From Phaeobacter sp. CECT 5382 (GTDB lineage Bacteria; Pseudomonadota; Alphaproteobacteria; Rhodobacterales; Rhodobacteraceae), in the NCBI RefSeq assembly GCF_001457775.1, contig NZ_CYSG01000011.1:78126-142125 (forward strand): a stretch of 64,000 nucleotides of DNA, written 5' to 3'. The notes below the pieces were generated by a model. It saw nothing but the letters and a program-made list of their open reading frames with translations. It was not told the origin of the DNA and made no database searches. Shown piece by piece: positions 44,425-54,798 of the stretch (the stretch's first letter is position 1; the number at the start of each line of letters is the position of its first letter). A program made the translations under genes and the position numbers.

Positions 44425-46509
44425 CTAGGGCTGCGTCCAAAGCCTGTCTCCTGCGAGCTCCGCCGCAGTAACTAGGGTTCCGGACGCGTCTAGGCGAATG
44501 CTCCCAGTATACCTCAGGACACTGGGCTGCAGAATCCGACAGTCCCCCTGCAGATCAAGCGCCACATTTGAGACTACCAACTCATCTGCGGCGCAGGCGC
44601 TCAACAACTTCGCGCTGCGCGTACCAACGACATGCAGAAGAGTATAGGCTCCGACCCGGCTGCGTTTCAGCCCTTCAGAATCGCCAAAGTCAGGGCTGGC
44701 CAAGGCGGGCCAGCGTTTTGCGGCCAAAACCTGTGAGACAGTATCACCGTCTCCTGTCAGCCAATGCATGGCGGTATAACCCTGCCCTTTTTCACGTGAT
44801 AGCGCTCGCCCTTCTGAGCCAAGAATCCCGACCAACCCGCCGTTTTCTGAGATCAGGACTTTTGGTCGGTCCCCAGCCGACCAAAACGCAAAAGACAAAC
44901 ATAAAGGGATTGTTCCCAGCCAACGCAGACGCCCCTGCCACAGAATGACAAAGAGCGCTCCAAGCGACAGAAGCGGCAGGACCCAGAGCCCGGGCGAGGG
45001 AACAGCACTGGCTGCATTTGGAAGCGCAGAAACCAAAGTCGCGACAGTCAAAATCCAGGTCAATCCAATATCCAGAAACAGCAACCCGATCTGTTCAAGT
45101 CCAAAGGGGGTAAGACAAAGCGCCAGGACGACCGAAGGAATGACCACAAGCCCCATGATTGGAACTGCCAAGATATTCGCAAGCAATCCGTAGTGTGCAA
45201 GGATATTGAAATGTCCGGCTCCAAAGGGCGCGGTGGCAAGCCCTGCAACCGCCGAAGAAATCAAAACTGTCGCAATCGGCCTGACCCATCGTGGCCCCAG
45301 CCAGATATCTGCGTCCCGCAGCCAGCCAAAGACAGCCACCAGTGCCCCTGTTGCCGCAAAGCTCATCTGGAACCCCGGACTGAAAAGAGTTTCTGGCCTC
45401 CGGATCAGGACCAGAATTGCCGCAACGGCTACGGTGCGAAGCGAGATTGCTCTTCGGTTAAGAAGGACGGCTCCCAGGGCCACACAAACCATGACAAAGG
45501 CGCGTTCGGTGGCAACATTGCCACCGGAAAGCGCTAAATAGACCGAGGCCGCACCCAAAGCGCTGAGTGCGGCGATTTTTTTCACCGGCAAGCGCAAGGC
45601 AAGCGGCGGAACCAAACACAAGGCAAAGCGAAGGGCCGCATAGATAAATCCCGTCAACAGCCCCATATGCAACCCGGAGATCGCCAGAAGGTGCGCCAGA
45701 TTGCTAACCCTCAAAATCCGAAGCGTTTTTTGCCCGACACCACTTCTGTCACCGGTCACGATGGCCGCAGCCAAAGCGCCAGTCTCGCCAGGAATGCGGC
45801 GCTGAATTTCACCAGAGAGTCTGTAGCGCAGACTCTGAACGGGCAGTTCATCATCTGTCGGCGTCAGCATAACCACTGGGCTTCGGGTATAGCCATTTGC
45901 ACCGAGTTTCAAAAACCAGGCGTAGCGCCGGTAATCAAAACCACCCGGCTCGGCTGGCCCCTGCGGCGGCATCAGATGAGCCGTGGTGCCAATGCGAGAG
46001 CCAATAGCAGGAAACAGCCTATCTGAAGAAATTGAAATCCTGATCCGGTCTGGCGTTCTATTTTTTGCCACGTCTCTCAGGCGTAGCTGATCCAGTGTCA
46101 TACGCAGAGCATCACTGCTGGAGCGATCAATCGCAATCACCCTGCCCTCCACCGGACCATAGTATCGAAAGGAAAGCACAGGTGCCGCAACTGAATTGGC
46201 CCGGAAACTGGCCACCGAAAACCCGAGCCCTGTCAGGACAATGCCCCAGGCGACCAACCTGCGCGCATCCAGGTGGCGGGTTTGTGTCAGCACTATCAGG
46301 GTCGCGATACAGATCAACAAATAGGTCATTGGTCCGGGATCTTCGGGAGACAAAAAGAATCCAGCAATCCCCAGACCAAAACAGACTGGAACCCAGGGCA
46401 ACAGATGCCCGCGTTGCGCCTGCAACGCCTGATCGATTTTAAGCAGCGGCAGCATGCTTGCTCCAAGCCCCCCGGCTAGGTAGACAGGCAGAAAATCTAG
46501 CCCAATCAT
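44425..46509 (-). CDS. ComEC/Rec2 family DNA-uptake channel protein
   Basis: The 694-residue inner-membrane protein resembles the channel that brings single-stranded DNA into the cytoplasm during natural transformation. Many hydrophobic segments flank the Competence domain signature [14 protein letters not shown]. An N-terminal DUF4131-like part precedes it ([44 protein letters not shown]). The C terminus has a shortened portion at the place of the metallo-beta-lactamase domain, and I do not see an HxHxDH motif. The start at 46509 is chosen because upstream starts would overlap gltX; the genes are divergent with 24 bases between them. Confidence 0.87.
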   Translation of the reverse strand: MIGLDFLPVYLAGGLGASMLPLLKIDQALQAQRGHLLPWVPVCFGLGIAGFFLSPEDPGPMTYLLICIATLIVLTQTRHLDARRLVAWGIVLTGLGFSVASFRANSVAAPVLSFRYYGPVEGRVIAIDRSSSDALRMTLDQLRLRDVAKNRTPDRIRISISSDRLFPAIGSRIGTTAHLMPPQGPAEPGGFDYRRYAWFLKLGANGYTRSPVVMLTPTDDELPVQSLRYRLSGEIQRRIPGETGALAAAIVTGDRSGVGQKTLRILRVSNLAHLLAISGLHMGLLTGFIYAALRFALCLVPPLALRLPVKKIAALSALGAASVYLALSGGNVATERAFVMVCVALGAVLLNRRAISLRTVAVAAILVLIRRPETLFSPGFQMSFAATGALVAVFGWLRDADIWLGPRWVRPIATVLISSAVAGLATAPFGAGHFNILAHYGLLANILAVPIMGLVVIPSVVLALCLTPFGLEQIGLLFLDIGLTWILTVATLVSALPNAASAVPSPGLWVLPLLSLGALFVILWQGRLRWLGTIPLCLSFAFWSAGDRPKVLISENGGLVGILGSEGRALSREKGQGYTAMHWLTGDGDTVSQVLAAKRWPALASPDFGDSEGLKRSRVGAYTLLHVVGTRSAKLLSACAADELVVSNVALDLQGDCRILQPSVLRYTGSIRLDASGTLVTAAELAGDRLWTQP

Positions 46510-46533
46510 GGTTTCCAAAAGGTAAATCACCTC

Positions 46534-47934
46534 ATGACCAGACCTGTCGTCACTCGTTTTGCCCCTTCTCCTACCGGATATCTGCATATCGGTGGGGCCC
46601 GCACCGCGCTATTTAACTGGCTTTTTGCGCGCGGCCGTGGTGGCAAGTTCCTTTTGCGTATCGAAGACACCGATCGTGCCCGCTCCACTCCTGAAGCCAC
46701 TGCTGCAATTTTGCAGGGCATGGCCTGGCTTGGCCTCGACCATGATGGCGACGTCGTCAGCCAGTTCGAGGGTGCGGCACGTCATGCTGAGGTAGCACAG
46801 CAGCTTTTGACTGAAGGTAAGGCCTACAAGTGTTTTGCCACGCAGGATGAGATTGCCGCCTTCCGTGATGCTGCCAAGGCAGACGGGAAATCAACCCTGT
46901 ACCGGTCTCCCTGGCGCGACGCCGATGAAAACTCCCATCCCGATGCCCCTTTTGTTATCCGTATCAAGGCCCCAACCACCGGCGCCACAGTGATCCAGGA
47001 CCGGGTTCAAGGCGACGTGACCATTCAAAATAGTCAGCTCGATGACATGATTCTTCTGCGTTCTGACGGAACCCCTGTCTATATGCTGGCAGTGGTGGTC
47101 GACGATTATGACATGGGCGTCACCCATGTGATCCGCGGCGACGACCATCTCAACAACGCCGCCCGCCAGATGATGATCTACGAGGCGATGGGCTGGGAGG
47201 TTCCCATTTGGGCTCATATCCCGCTGATCCACGGCGCCGATGGTAAAAAACTGTCTAAACGTCATGGTGCCTTGGGGGCCCAGGAATACCAGGCAATGGG
47301 CTATAGTGCGGCGGGCATGCGCAACTATCTGACGCGTCTCGGCTGGAGCCACGGCGATGACGAATTCTTTACCGATGCCCAGGCCAAAGAATGGTTCGAT
47401 CTCGATGGAATTGGCAAAAGCCCGGCGCGCTTTGATACCAAAAAGCTGGAAAACCTATCTGGACAGCATATTGCTGTTAGCGATGACGCCGCGCTGCGGC
47501 AAGAAATCCAAGGCTATCTGCAGGCGGCGGGACAATCACCACTTGATGACGTCCAGTCAGCAAATCTTGAACGTGCGATGTATTGCCTCAAGGATCGGGC
47601 ACGCACCTTCCCGGACCTGCTTGAAAAAGCTCATTTTATCCTAACTTCACGCCCGGTTGAACCAGATGCCAAGGCAGCCAAGGCTCTGGCAAGTGTATCC
47701 GACGGTATACTGAGTGAATTGACGCCGCAGTTGCAAAATGTTAGCTGGACCCGTGACGATCTTGAGGCGCTTCTCAATACATTTGCAGAGGCTCATGACA
47801 CCAAGTTCGGCAAACTGGCCGCCCCCTTGCGGGCCGTGTTGGCCGGCCGTGCCGTAACGCCTTCGGTGTTTGACATGATGCTGATCCTGGGCCGTGATGA
47901 AACCTTGGCCCGGCTCACCGACGCTACAGGCTGA
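46534..47934 (+). CDS. gltX: Glutamyl-tRNA synthetase
   Basis: The 466-residue class I synthetase charges tRNA-Glu. The HIGH motif is [19 protein letters not shown] (about 11-29), and the KMSKS equivalent is [21 protein letters not shown] and [14 protein letters not shown] are further active-site landmarks. Alphaproteobacteria often carry two gltX copies with different tRNA preferences; whether this is one of two cannot be judged here. An AAAGG ribosome site precedes the ATG. Confidence 0.95.
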   Translation: MTRPVVTRFAPSPTGYLHIGGARTALFNWLFARGRGGKFLLRIEDTDRARSTPEATAAILQGMAWLGLDHDGDVVSQFEGAARHAEVAQQLLTEGKAYKCFATQDEIAAFRDAAKADGKSTLYRSPWRDADENSHPDAPFVIRIKAPTTGATVIQDRVQGDVTIQNSQLDDMILLRSDGTPVYMLAVVVDDYDMGVTHVIRGDDHLNNAARQMMIYEAMGWEVPIWAHIPLIHGADGKKLSKRHGALGAQEYQAMGYSAAGMRNYLTRLGWSHGDDEFFTDAQAKEWFDLDGIGKSPARFDTKKLENLSGQHIAVSDDAALRQEIQGYLQAAGQSPLDDVQSANLERAMYCLKDRARTFPDLLEKAHFILTSRPVEPDAKAAKALASVSDGILSELTPQLQNVSWTRDDLEALLNTFAEAHDTKFGKLAAPLRAVLAGRAVTPSVFDMMLILGRDETLARLTDATG

Positions 47935-48064
47935 CCCTGTCCTTAACCGGTCAGTAAGCCTGTTCCTATACCACCGCTCCTGCGCGATCCGCGCGCAGGT
48001 TCTGCCTGCACCATGCCCGGGATAAAATCCTGGGTATTCGTGCCTGTAACAGGAAGGGACATCT

Positions 48065-49360
48065 ATGACCGAGACACAGAAAACCGCCAAGCTCAGCTTG
48101 AATGGCCAAGACTACGAGCTTCCCATTTTCTCTCCGACGGCCGGACCTGATGTTCTGGACATCCGCAAGCTTTATGCCCAGGCCGGGGTTTTCACCTATG
48201 ACCCCGGTTTCACCTCGACTGCCAGCTGCGACAGCACCATCACCTTTATTGATGGCGGCAAGGGCGAGCTGCTGCACCGTGGCTACCCGATTGATCAACT
48301 TGCCTCGCAGTCGCACTACCTAGAGGTCTGCTATCTGCTGCTTTACGGCGAGCTGCCCACAGCGACACAGCTGGAAGATTTTGAAGCCCGTGTGACTCGT
48401 CACACCATGGTGCACGAACAGATGCACAACTTCTTCCGCGGTTTCCGCCGTGACGCGCATCCAATGGCGACCCTGGTGGGTGTTGTTGGCGCCATGTCGG
48501 CCTTCTACCACGACTCCACTGATATCGCCGATCCCTGGCAGCGCGAAGTCGCCTCCATCCGCTTGATCGCCAAACTGCCCACGATTGCAGCCATGGCCTA
48601 CAAGTATTCGATCGGTCAGCCTTTCGTCTATCCACGCAATGATCTGGATTACGCTGCCAACTTCCTGCACATGTGCTTCTCGGTTCCGGCCGAAGAATAC
48701 CACGTGAACCCGATCCTCAGCCGCGCGATGGACCGGATCTTTACGCTCCACGCGGATCACGAACAGAACGCTTCGACGTCGACCGTGCGTCTGGCCTCAT
48801 CTTCAGGTGCCAACCCATTCGCTTGTATCGCTGCAGGCATCGCTTGCCTTTGGGGCCCTGCCCACGGTGGTGCCAACCAGGCCTGCCTCGAGATGCTCAA
48901 GGAAATCGGCACCGTTGATCGCATTCCTGAGTTCATCGCCCGTGCCAAGGACAAAGACGATCCCTTCCGTCTGATGGGCTTTGGCCATCGGGTCTACAAA
49001 AACACCGACCCCCGCGCCACGGTTCTGAAACAGTCCGCCGATGAGGTGCTTGAACTGCTGGGCGTGGAAAACAACCCGCTGTTGCAGGTTGCCAAAGAGC
49101 TGGAACAAACCGCGCTCAACGATCCCTACTTCAAAGAGAAAAAACTGTTCCCGAATGTCGACTTCTATTCGGGCATCATTCTCGAAGCGATGGGCTTCCC
49201 GACATCGATGTTCACTCCGATCTTTGCGCTGTCGCGCACCGTCGGCTGGATCTCGCAGTGGAAAGAAATGATTGCGGACCCACAGAACAAAATCGGCCGT
49301 CCACGCCAGCTCTATCTTGGCCAGACCCAGCGCGACTACATTGACATCGAGAACCGCTGA
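48065..49360 (+). CDS. gltA: Citrate synthase
   Basis: The 431-residue enzyme condenses acetyl-CoA and oxaloacetate to start the TCA cycle. Landmarks are the N-terminal [68 protein letters not shown] with the catalytic His residues, and [15 protein letters not shown]. The length and N-terminal extension fit the hexameric, NADH-sensitive type found in Gram-negatives. A GGAAGGGA ribosome site precedes the ATG. It is closed by a near-perfect terminator. Confidence 0.96.
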   Translation: MTETQKTAKLSLNGQDYELPIFSPTAGPDVLDIRKLYAQAGVFTYDPGFTSTASCDSTITFIDGGKGELLHRGYPIDQLASQSHYLEVCYLLLYGELPTATQLEDFEARVTRHTMVHEQMHNFFRGFRRDAHPMATLVGVVGAMSAFYHDSTDIADPWQREVASIRLIAKLPTIAAMAYKYSIGQPFVYPRNDLDYAANFLHMCFSVPAEEYHVNPILSRAMDRIFTLHADHEQNASTSTVRLASSSGANPFACIAAGIACLWGPAHGGANQACLEMLKEIGTVDRIPEFIARAKDKDDPFRLMGFGHRVYKNTDPRATVLKQSADEVLELLGVENNPLLQVAKELEQTALNDPYFKEKKLFPNVDFYSGIILEAMGFPTSMFTPIFALSRTVGWISQWKEMIADPQNKIGRPRQLYLGQTQRDYIDIENR

Positions 49361-49403
49361 GTTTCATTCGTTCAGATAGAACAGATGCAAAAGACCCGCC
49401 CCG

Positions 49404-49435
49404 GCGCCCCGCAGAGATCTGCGGGGCGCTTTTTC
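49404..49435 (+). terminator. Terminator of gltA
   Basis: GCGCCCCGCAGA (49404-49415) pairs perfectly with TCTGCGGGGCGC (49418-49429), followed by five T residues. Confidence 0.9.
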
Positions 49436-49673
49436 ATCGCACCCATTTGCGGATCTTCTCTCCCCGACAAGCTGGTAAAAACAGCTACAAACTCACAACC
49501 AAATCCACGTAAAAATGGCGTTGGTTCTCAAGTTGGAACCAAAGCCTCGCTGCTGGGTGCATTGTTCAAAACATCGAGACGAAATAGCCGTATTTTTAGT
49601 AAAAACATCATTGATCCTTACGCCGGACAGCCGCAAATATCCTTAACATTCGATTAATGTGAAGGTGTAACGC
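49436..49673 (+). promoter_or_regulatory. Leader region of the RTX-repeat gene
   Basis: These 238 bases after the gltA terminator hold no gene. They are relatively A/T-rich near the RTX start. A GAAGGTG ribosome site precedes the ATG at 49674. No convincing promoter boxes were identified. Confidence 0.4.
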
Positions 49674-50687
49674 ATGTTTGTTCTCGCAGCCCTTGGACTA
49701 TCCTTCGTTGTCGGCATTGCTGTACTTGCGTCGGACGATGACGATCCGATTTCCACATCAGACAGTGATGGTGGCTCTGACACCGGAGGTGGGTCAGAAA
49801 CTGGTGGCGAAACTGGTGGCGGCTCAGAGACTGGTGGAGAAACCGGTGGTGAGACTGGTGGCGAAACTAGCCCTCTTGACCCTTTCTACGGTGAGGACGA
49901 CCCCGACAATGTAGATGGCACCGATGGCAATGACACGCTTTATGGCGGCGGAGGCGATGACACGCTGGCCGGTGGTCTGGGCGATGACGGGCTTGATGGC
50001 GAAGACGGCAATGACGCGCTTGACGCAGGGGACGGCAATGACGTGCTGCAGGGCGGCTATGGCAATGACCAACTGGTCGGCGGCAGTGGCGATGATTTCC
50101 TGCAGGGTGAATCAAATGATGATACCCTAGACGGTGGCGCCGGTAACGACGGCCTGCATGGCGGCAATGGGGCCGACAGTCTGACCGGTGGCGCGGGCGA
50201 TGATCTGCTAAATGGTGCCTCTCTCGACATCGATGACGAACTGCTGGAAGAGTGGCTCGACAATTTTGAATCCGGCCAAGACCCGAACAGCCTTGGCGAT
50301 GAGCAGACTGGGATTGTCGATGACTTCATCGGCGACACCCTGAATGGCGGTGACGGCAACGACACCCTGATTGGCAGCGCGTTTGACCTTCTGACAGGCG
50401 GCGAAGGGGCTGATGAGATCGTGGTTGGTGACTGGTCGACCAGTGGGTTTGCCTCGGTTGTCACCGATTTTGACACCGCCGAAGACATGATTGTCTATCG
50501 CTACGATCAAAACGGCACAGCACCAGACCTGACGACCAACACTATCCTCAACGGAGATGGCACCACGGATGTTGAGGTCCGCGCAAATGGTCTGTCAGTG
50601 GTCTATCTGCAAAACGTGGGAGACGAATTCGCACTCGACACCCACGTGACCCTGATCGAGGCGATTATGGCTCCAGTTCCGACCTAA
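49674..50687 (+). CDS. RTX-repeat calcium-binding protein with N-terminal hydrophobic segment
   Basis: The 337-residue acidic protein starts with a hydrophobic segment (about 2-19) followed at once by SDDDD. A low-complexity block of GGSETGGETGG-type repeats (about 33-64) precedes RTX nonapeptides of the GGxGxDxLx type (about 80-180 and 222-247), for example GNDTLYGGGGDDTLAGG and GGAGDDLLNG. A non-repeat stretch (about 183-220) interrupts them, and the C terminus reads FDTAEDMIVYRY, as in calcium-binding exoproteins. RTX proteins usually leave by type I secretion without an N-terminal signal, so the hydrophobic start is atypical and suggests membrane anchoring or Sec export. No type I secretion genes are nearby. 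Confidence 0.82.
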   Translation: MFVLAALGLSFVVGIAVLASDDDDPISTSDSDGGSDTGGGSETGGETGGGSETGGETGGETGGETSPLDPFYGEDDPDNVDGTDGNDTLYGGGGDDTLAGGLGDDGLDGEDGNDALDAGDGNDVLQGGYGNDQLVGGSGDDFLQGESNDDTLDGGAGNDGLHGGNGADSLTGGAGDDLLNGASLDIDDELLEEWLDNFESGQDPNSLGDEQTGIVDDFIGDTLNGGDGNDTLIGSAFDLLTGGEGADEIVVGDWSTSGFASVVTDFDTAEDMIVYRYDQNGTAPDLTTNTILNGDGTTDVEVRANGLSVVYLQNVGDEFALDTHVTLIEAIMAPVPT

Positions 50688-50708
50688 GTCGGATCTACCG
50701 AAGTACAG

Positions 50709-50750
50709 AAAAGGCCGTCTGCCAAATTGGCTAGACGGCCTTTGTGTTTT
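50709..50750 (+). terminator. Terminator between the RTX gene and the PaaG-like gene
   Basis: AAAGGCCGTCT (50710-50720) pairs with AGACGGCCTTT (50733-50743), and a T-rich stretch follows. A runs on the left arm make it usable from both convergent genes. Confidence 0.75.
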
Positions 50751-50776
50751 TTGACTTGTTCGTTCGCAGACTTGCC

Positions 50777-51553
50777 TTAGCGACCTTCGAATTTCGCCGG
50801 ACGTTTTTCAAGGAACGCAGTGACGCCTTCGTTGAAATCCCGGCTCTTGCCGCATTCCCCTTGCAGATGCGCCTCAACGGACAGTTGTTCAGGCAAGCTG
50901 TTGCCGTAACTGTCGCGGATCGCGGTTTTGATGGCGCCAAAGGCCTTGGTTGGCCCTTCGGCCAGATAGGCTGCGCGTGCGCGCCAGTGGCTATCGAAGT
51001 CTGCATCCGGGATCGCTTCCCAGATCATGCCCCAGTCGCTGGCCTGTTTGGCTGAGATCTTGTCAGCAAAGAGGGCCGCCCCCATCGCCTTGGCTAGGCC
51101 CATCTGGCGAGGCAAAAACCAGGTGCCACCGGCATCCGGCATCAGGCCAATGCGCGCAAAGGCCTGCAGGAAATAGGCGCTTTCGGTGGCGATAACCACA
51201 TCTGCCGCTAGGGCAAGGTTGGCACCGGCTCCTGCTACAGGGCCGTTGATCACCGACAAGGTCGGCACGGGGCAGTCATACACCGCCTCGAGCATCGGAG
51301 TGTATTCGTCGCGCAAGGTGCGTTCCAGATCCAAATCACCGGACCCCGACGCGTCGCTCAGATCCTGGCCAGAACAAAAGGCCGCACCAGCGCCTGTCAG
51401 AACCACGGCGCGGGCTTCGCCTGCCGCGCGTTTCATCGCATGGGTGATTTCCGCCCGCATCTGACTGGTCAGCGCATTCATTTTGGAAGGGCGGTTCAAG
51501 GTCACAATCACGAGCCCCTTGTCCAGCGAATACAGAATCTCTTTGTAGTCCAT
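50777..51553 (-). CDS. PaaG-like enoyl-CoA hydratase/isomerase
   Basis: The 258-residue crotonase-fold enzyme has the oxyanion-hole motif AFCSGQDLSD, NGPVAGAGANLALAADVVIATESAYF, and FARIGLMPDAGGTWFLPRQMG with the Asp typical of PaaG-type isomerases. PaaG rearranges ring-epoxidised phenylacetyl-CoA. No other paa gene is nearby, so a general enoyl-CoA isomerase or hydratase role is equally possible. The start MDYKEILYSLDKG at 51553 is chosen because the 36 upstream codons lack family resemblance. Confidence 0.84.
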   Translation of the reverse strand: MDYKEILYSLDKGLVIVTLNRPSKMNALTSQMRAEITHAMKRAAGEARAVVLTGAGAAFCSGQDLSDASGSGDLDLERTLRDEYTPMLEAVYDCPVPTLSVINGPVAGAGANLALAADVVIATESAYFLQAFARIGLMPDAGGTWFLPRQMGLAKAMGAALFADKISAKQASDWGMIWEAIPDADFDSHWRARAAYLAEGPTKAFGAIKTAIRDSYGNSLPEQLSVEAHLQGECGKSRDFNEGVTAFLEKRPAKFEGR

Positions 51554-51676
51554 CAAAGCCTCATGAGAATTGAAAGAGGGCACCTGCCCCAAGGAGTTAT
51601 AAGGTGGTTGCAACGATGGTGGCGCAATCTGGGCGGCGCGAAAAGTCAGACCCGGCGTCACACCGGGCCTAATTCA

Positions 51677-52162
51677 TCAGTCGTCCAGAATCTTGTTGAG
51701 CCGGGCTTGCTCTTCGGCGCTGAGATCCTGCTCACCGAGCTTGGGTGCGCGCGCGCGTCCCCGCATAAAGCCGACAGCCACCCCAACCGCCAAGAGCAGC
51801 ATCAAAGGTCCCGCCGCCCAAAGCAGCCAATTGGCCCCCGAGGTGGTCGGCCGCAGCAGGACGTATTCGCCATAGCGATCCACAACGAAATCGATCACTT
51901 CGCTGTTGCTGTCGCCCTCGACCAGCCGTTCGCGCACCAGAACCCGCAGATCCCGCGCCAGTTCGGCATTGGATTCATCGATGTTCTCGTTACGGCAAAC
52001 CAAGCAGCGCAGATCTTTGGACAACTCACGCGCCCGGCCTTCCAATACCGGATCAGCCAGAACCTCATCCGGCTGAACCGCCAAAGCGGGCAAAGGTACC
52101 ACGGTCAACGAAGCTGCAAGCGCCAACGCAAAGGCCGACAGAGCTGTTTTCCACCGGTTCAT
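51677..52162 (-). CDS. ccmH: Cytochrome c maturation protein CcmH
   Basis: The 161-residue membrane-bound thiol protein of the CcmH/CycL/NrfF family keeps apocytochrome c cysteines reduced for haem attachment. It has a signal peptide (about 1-28, ending LALAVQ), the active-site motif LRCLVCRNENI with Cys53 and Cys56, and one membrane segment (about 110-130). Its ATG overlaps the last codon of ccmF by 4 bases, so the two are translated together. Confidence 0.94.
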   Translation of the reverse strand: MNRWKTALSAFALALAASLTVVPLPALAVQPDEVLADPVLEGRARELSKDLRCLVCRNENIDESNAELARDLRVLVRERLVEGDSNSEVIDFVVDRYGEYVLLRPTTSGANWLLWAAGPLMLLLAVGVAVGFMRGRARAPKLGEQDLSAEEQARLNKILDD

Positions 52163-54117
52163 TCTGCTGCTACCTTTGCGCCTGTTTTGCTCTTGCTGGC
52201 GCCCGCTGCTACACGGAACCGACGATCGCTGAGGCTAAACACCCCACCAAGCGCCATCAGCAGACAGCCGCCCCAGATCCAGTTCGCCAGCGGCTTGATA
52301 TAGGTGCGTACCGTCCAGCCACCGCTTTGTTGCTGATCGCCGATCACTACATAAAGATCGCGCAGGAACTGATAGTCGATCGCGGCCTCAGTGGTGGGCA
52401 TCTTTGCCACCGGATAGTCGCGTTTTTCAGGGAACAGGGTTGCGACATCACGCCCTGCCCGTGTGACGGAAACCCTCCCCATGGTGGTAAAGTAGTTCGG
52501 CCCTCGGGCGCGATCCACCGATTCCAGCGTCAGCTCATAGGCGCCAACGCTAAAGGGAGCACCAATCTGTGCGACGCGGATGTCTTCTTCTTCCCAGGCG
52601 GTCAGCCCGGCAATGGCAAACATGGTCACACCTAGTCCAGCATGGGCCATCGCTTTACCCCAGTCTGCCCGCGGCAGGCGTAGCAGCCGACCAAGGCTGC
52701 CGGTACGTTGCCACAGATCAACCAGAGCCCCAAACACCATCCAGGAGCCAAGGAACAAGCCTATCGGCCCCAGCGCAGACCGACCGGACTGCAAGACCCA
52801 GGCCAGCACTGCCAGCGCCAAAGCCAAAGCGAACGCGTAGCGCAGGTTTGAAAGCGTTTTCATCAGGTTTCCACGTTTCCACGGCAGCATCGCCCCAACA
52901 GGCATGATGGCGCCAAGCAGCACCATAAAGGGGGTAAAGGCCGCATTGAAAAACGGAGGTCCAACCGAAAGTTTACGACCAAAGGCCATTTCAGCCACGA
53001 TGGGCCAGAGGGTGCCAAAGAAGACCACAAAACAGCCAACTGCCAATAGCACGTTATTGGCCACCAAAGCGCCTTCACGGCTGACGATGCCAAAGACACC
53101 GCGTGCCTGCATGGCCTGGGCGCGCGCCGCAAACAGTGTCAGTGCGCCACCAGTAAAAAAGGCCAAGATAATCAGGATAAACACACCTCGCTCGGAATCA
53201 TTGGCAAAGGCATGCACCGAAGTCAAAAGCCCGGAGCGCACAATGAAGGTTCCGATCAGAGAGAAGCCAAAGGCGAGGATCGCGAGCAGAATAGTCCAGC
53301 TTTTCAGCGCCTCACGCTTTTCAACCACAATGGCCGAATGCAGCAGCGCCGCCGCCAGCAGCCATGGCATAAAGGAAGCGTTTTCCACCGGATCCCAGAA
53401 CCAGAACCCACCCCAGCCGAGCTCGTAATAGGCCCACCAACTTCCCAGTGCGATACCGATGGTCAGAAAGATCCAGGCCGCCAGCGTCCAGGGGCGCACC
53501 CAGCGCGCCCAGGCGGCATCAATTCGTCCTTCGATCAGTGCGGCCACCGCAAAGGAAAACGCCATCGAAAGACCAACGTAGCCGAGATAGAGAAACGGCG
53601 GATGAAAGGCCAGACCGGGATCCTGCAGCAGAGGGTTCAGGTCCTGCCCGTCAAAGGGCGGCACTGCGAGACGCAAAAACGGGTTCGACGTAAACAGGAT
53701 AAATGCAAAAAACGCCACACCAATTGACGCCTGTACCGCAAGCACCCGAGCCTTGAGTGTCTGTGGCAATCCGCCGCCAAAGACCGAAGCCAGTGCTCCA
53801 AACAGGCTGACGATCAACACCCAAAGCAGCATCGAGCCTTCGTGATTGCCCCAGGTGCCCGAGATTTTATAAAGCATCGGTTTGGCGGAATGACTGTTCA
53901 AAGTCACCAGACGTAGCGAAAAGTCCGAGGTCACAAAGGCCCAGACCAGGGCACCAAAGGCAAAGGCAGTAAAGAAGAACTGCGCCTGTGCAGCTGGTTC
54001 GGCGACGGCCATCCAGCCGGGCCAGCGTTTATGGGCACCTATCAAGGGGATCACCATCTGCACGATGGCGATCATGAAGGCGAGGATGAGGGCGAAGTGT
54101 CCGAGCTCTGTAATCAT
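52159..54117 (-). CDS. ccmF: Cytochrome c haem lyase CcmF
   Basis: The roughly 650-residue polytopic membrane protein joins haem from CcmE to apocytochrome c. The WWD-type haem-handling region is WWAYYELGWGGFWFWDPVENASFMPWL, and the N-terminal part carries LWVLIVSLFGALASVFGGG. About a dozen hydrophobic segments are seen, with a large periplasmic loop near the C terminus. The ATG at 54117 (MITELGHFALILAFMIAIVQM) matches the family start; a 14-codon extension does not. It follows the GTA-type holin gene with a 102-base gap, instead of following ccmE directly. Confidence 0.95.
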   Translation of the reverse strand: MITELGHFALILAFMIAIVQMVIPLIGAHKRWPGWMAVAEPAAQAQFFFTAFAFGALVWAFVTSDFSLRLVTLNSHSAKPMLYKISGTWGNHEGSMLLWVLIVSLFGALASVFGGGLPQTLKARVLAVQASIGVAFFAFILFTSNPFLRLAVPPFDGQDLNPLLQDPGLAFHPPFLYLGYVGLSMAFSFAVAALIEGRIDAAWARWVRPWTLAAWIFLTIGIALGSWWAYYELGWGGFWFWDPVENASFMPWLLAAALLHSAIVVEKREALKSWTILLAILAFGFSLIGTFIVRSGLLTSVHAFANDSERGVFILIILAFFTGGALTLFAARAQAMQARGVFGIVSREGALVANNVLLAVGCFVVFFGTLWPIVAEMAFGRKLSVGPPFFNAAFTPFMVLLGAIMPVGAMLPWKRGNLMKTLSNLRYAFALALALAVLAWVLQSGRSALGPIGLFLGSWMVFGALVDLWQRTGSLGRLLRLPRADWGKAMAHAGLGVTMFAIAGLTAWEEEDIRVAQIGAPFSVGAYELTLESVDRARGPNYFTTMGRVSVTRAGRDVATLFPEKRDYPVAKMPTTEAAIDYQFLRDLYVVIGDQQQSGGWTVRTYIKPLANWIWGGCLLMALGGVFSLSDRRFRVAAGASKSKTGAKVAAE

Positions 54118-54219
54118 ACTTCTGTCTATAGGCCCAAGCGTGCTCAAGGCCAATGGCAAACCACGCGGCGCGGCGCCGCAGTGCCTCCAGATTGCCCCGC
54201 CCAGTCGGCAGACCGCTGC

Positions 54220-54798
54220 CTATTTACTGTGGCGCTTCCACGCGTCTAGGGCTGCGTTTGCATCCGGAGCAACAGACGCAAGCGTCTGCGCTGCATCACC
54301 GCCGGTTCCTGCCGCAGCAATAGAACGACTGTTGCTGACTTCAGATTCTGGCCGCGCGGCATCAGGCAAAGCAGGAATTTGCAACGCAGCCTGAACCATT
54401 TGTTTTTGAAATTCCTGTGATTTTACCTGATGCCGAGCCCCAAAGTAGAAAGAGACAACCACGCCCAGCAACCACCACAGCGGCTGCGGCACCAGTGTAA
54501 GCCCTTGCATGCGTGTAGCAAACCAGACGGGATCGGCCATAGCGCAGACAAACAGCCCGCAGGTGCCAAGCGCCATGATTGGACGTGGCAATCTATTGAT
54601 GCCATCCATCAAACGGTCGAATCCAGACCGGTTCACAGATCGAAACTCCGTGGCGAATTGATCCAAGGCCGTACTGCGTGCTTCTTGTTCCCGGCGCGCA
54701 TTGCCTTCGGCATTTTCTCGAAACACTTCAACCGTCTCACGAAGAACATTGCGATCACTGCCAAAAATCAGCGAAAACAGATCCGGAATTACTGCCAT
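54220..54798 (-). CDS. GTA-type holin
   Basis: The 192-residue protein matches the holin family named for gene transfer agent release (three predicted membrane helices). A short hydrophobic N-terminal stretch (about 4-13), two clear membrane segments (about 72-90 and 104-121), and a polar Ala/Ser/Gln-rich C-terminal tail are visible. Its ATG lies inside the end of the muramidase gene (10-base overlap), so the pair is translated together, endolysin first. In Rhodobacter capsulatus a holin/endolysin pair located away from the main GTA cluster lyses producing cells. No GTA capsid genes are in this window. Confidence 0.78.
   Translation of the reverse strand: MAVIPDLFSLIFGSDRNVLRETVEVFRENAEGNARREQEARSTALDQFATEFRSVNRSGFDRLMDGINRLPRPIMALGTCGLFVCAMADPVWFATRMQGLTLVPQPLWWLLGVVVSFYFGARHQVKSQEFQKQMVQAALQIPALPDAARPESEVSNSRSIAAAGTGGDAAQTLASVAPDANAALDAWKRHSK

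Noticed and set aside
44425..46509. comEC as evidence of a natural transformation cluster
   Set aside because: It stands alone between lexA and gltX without other com or pilus genes, so competence cannot be concluded from this window.
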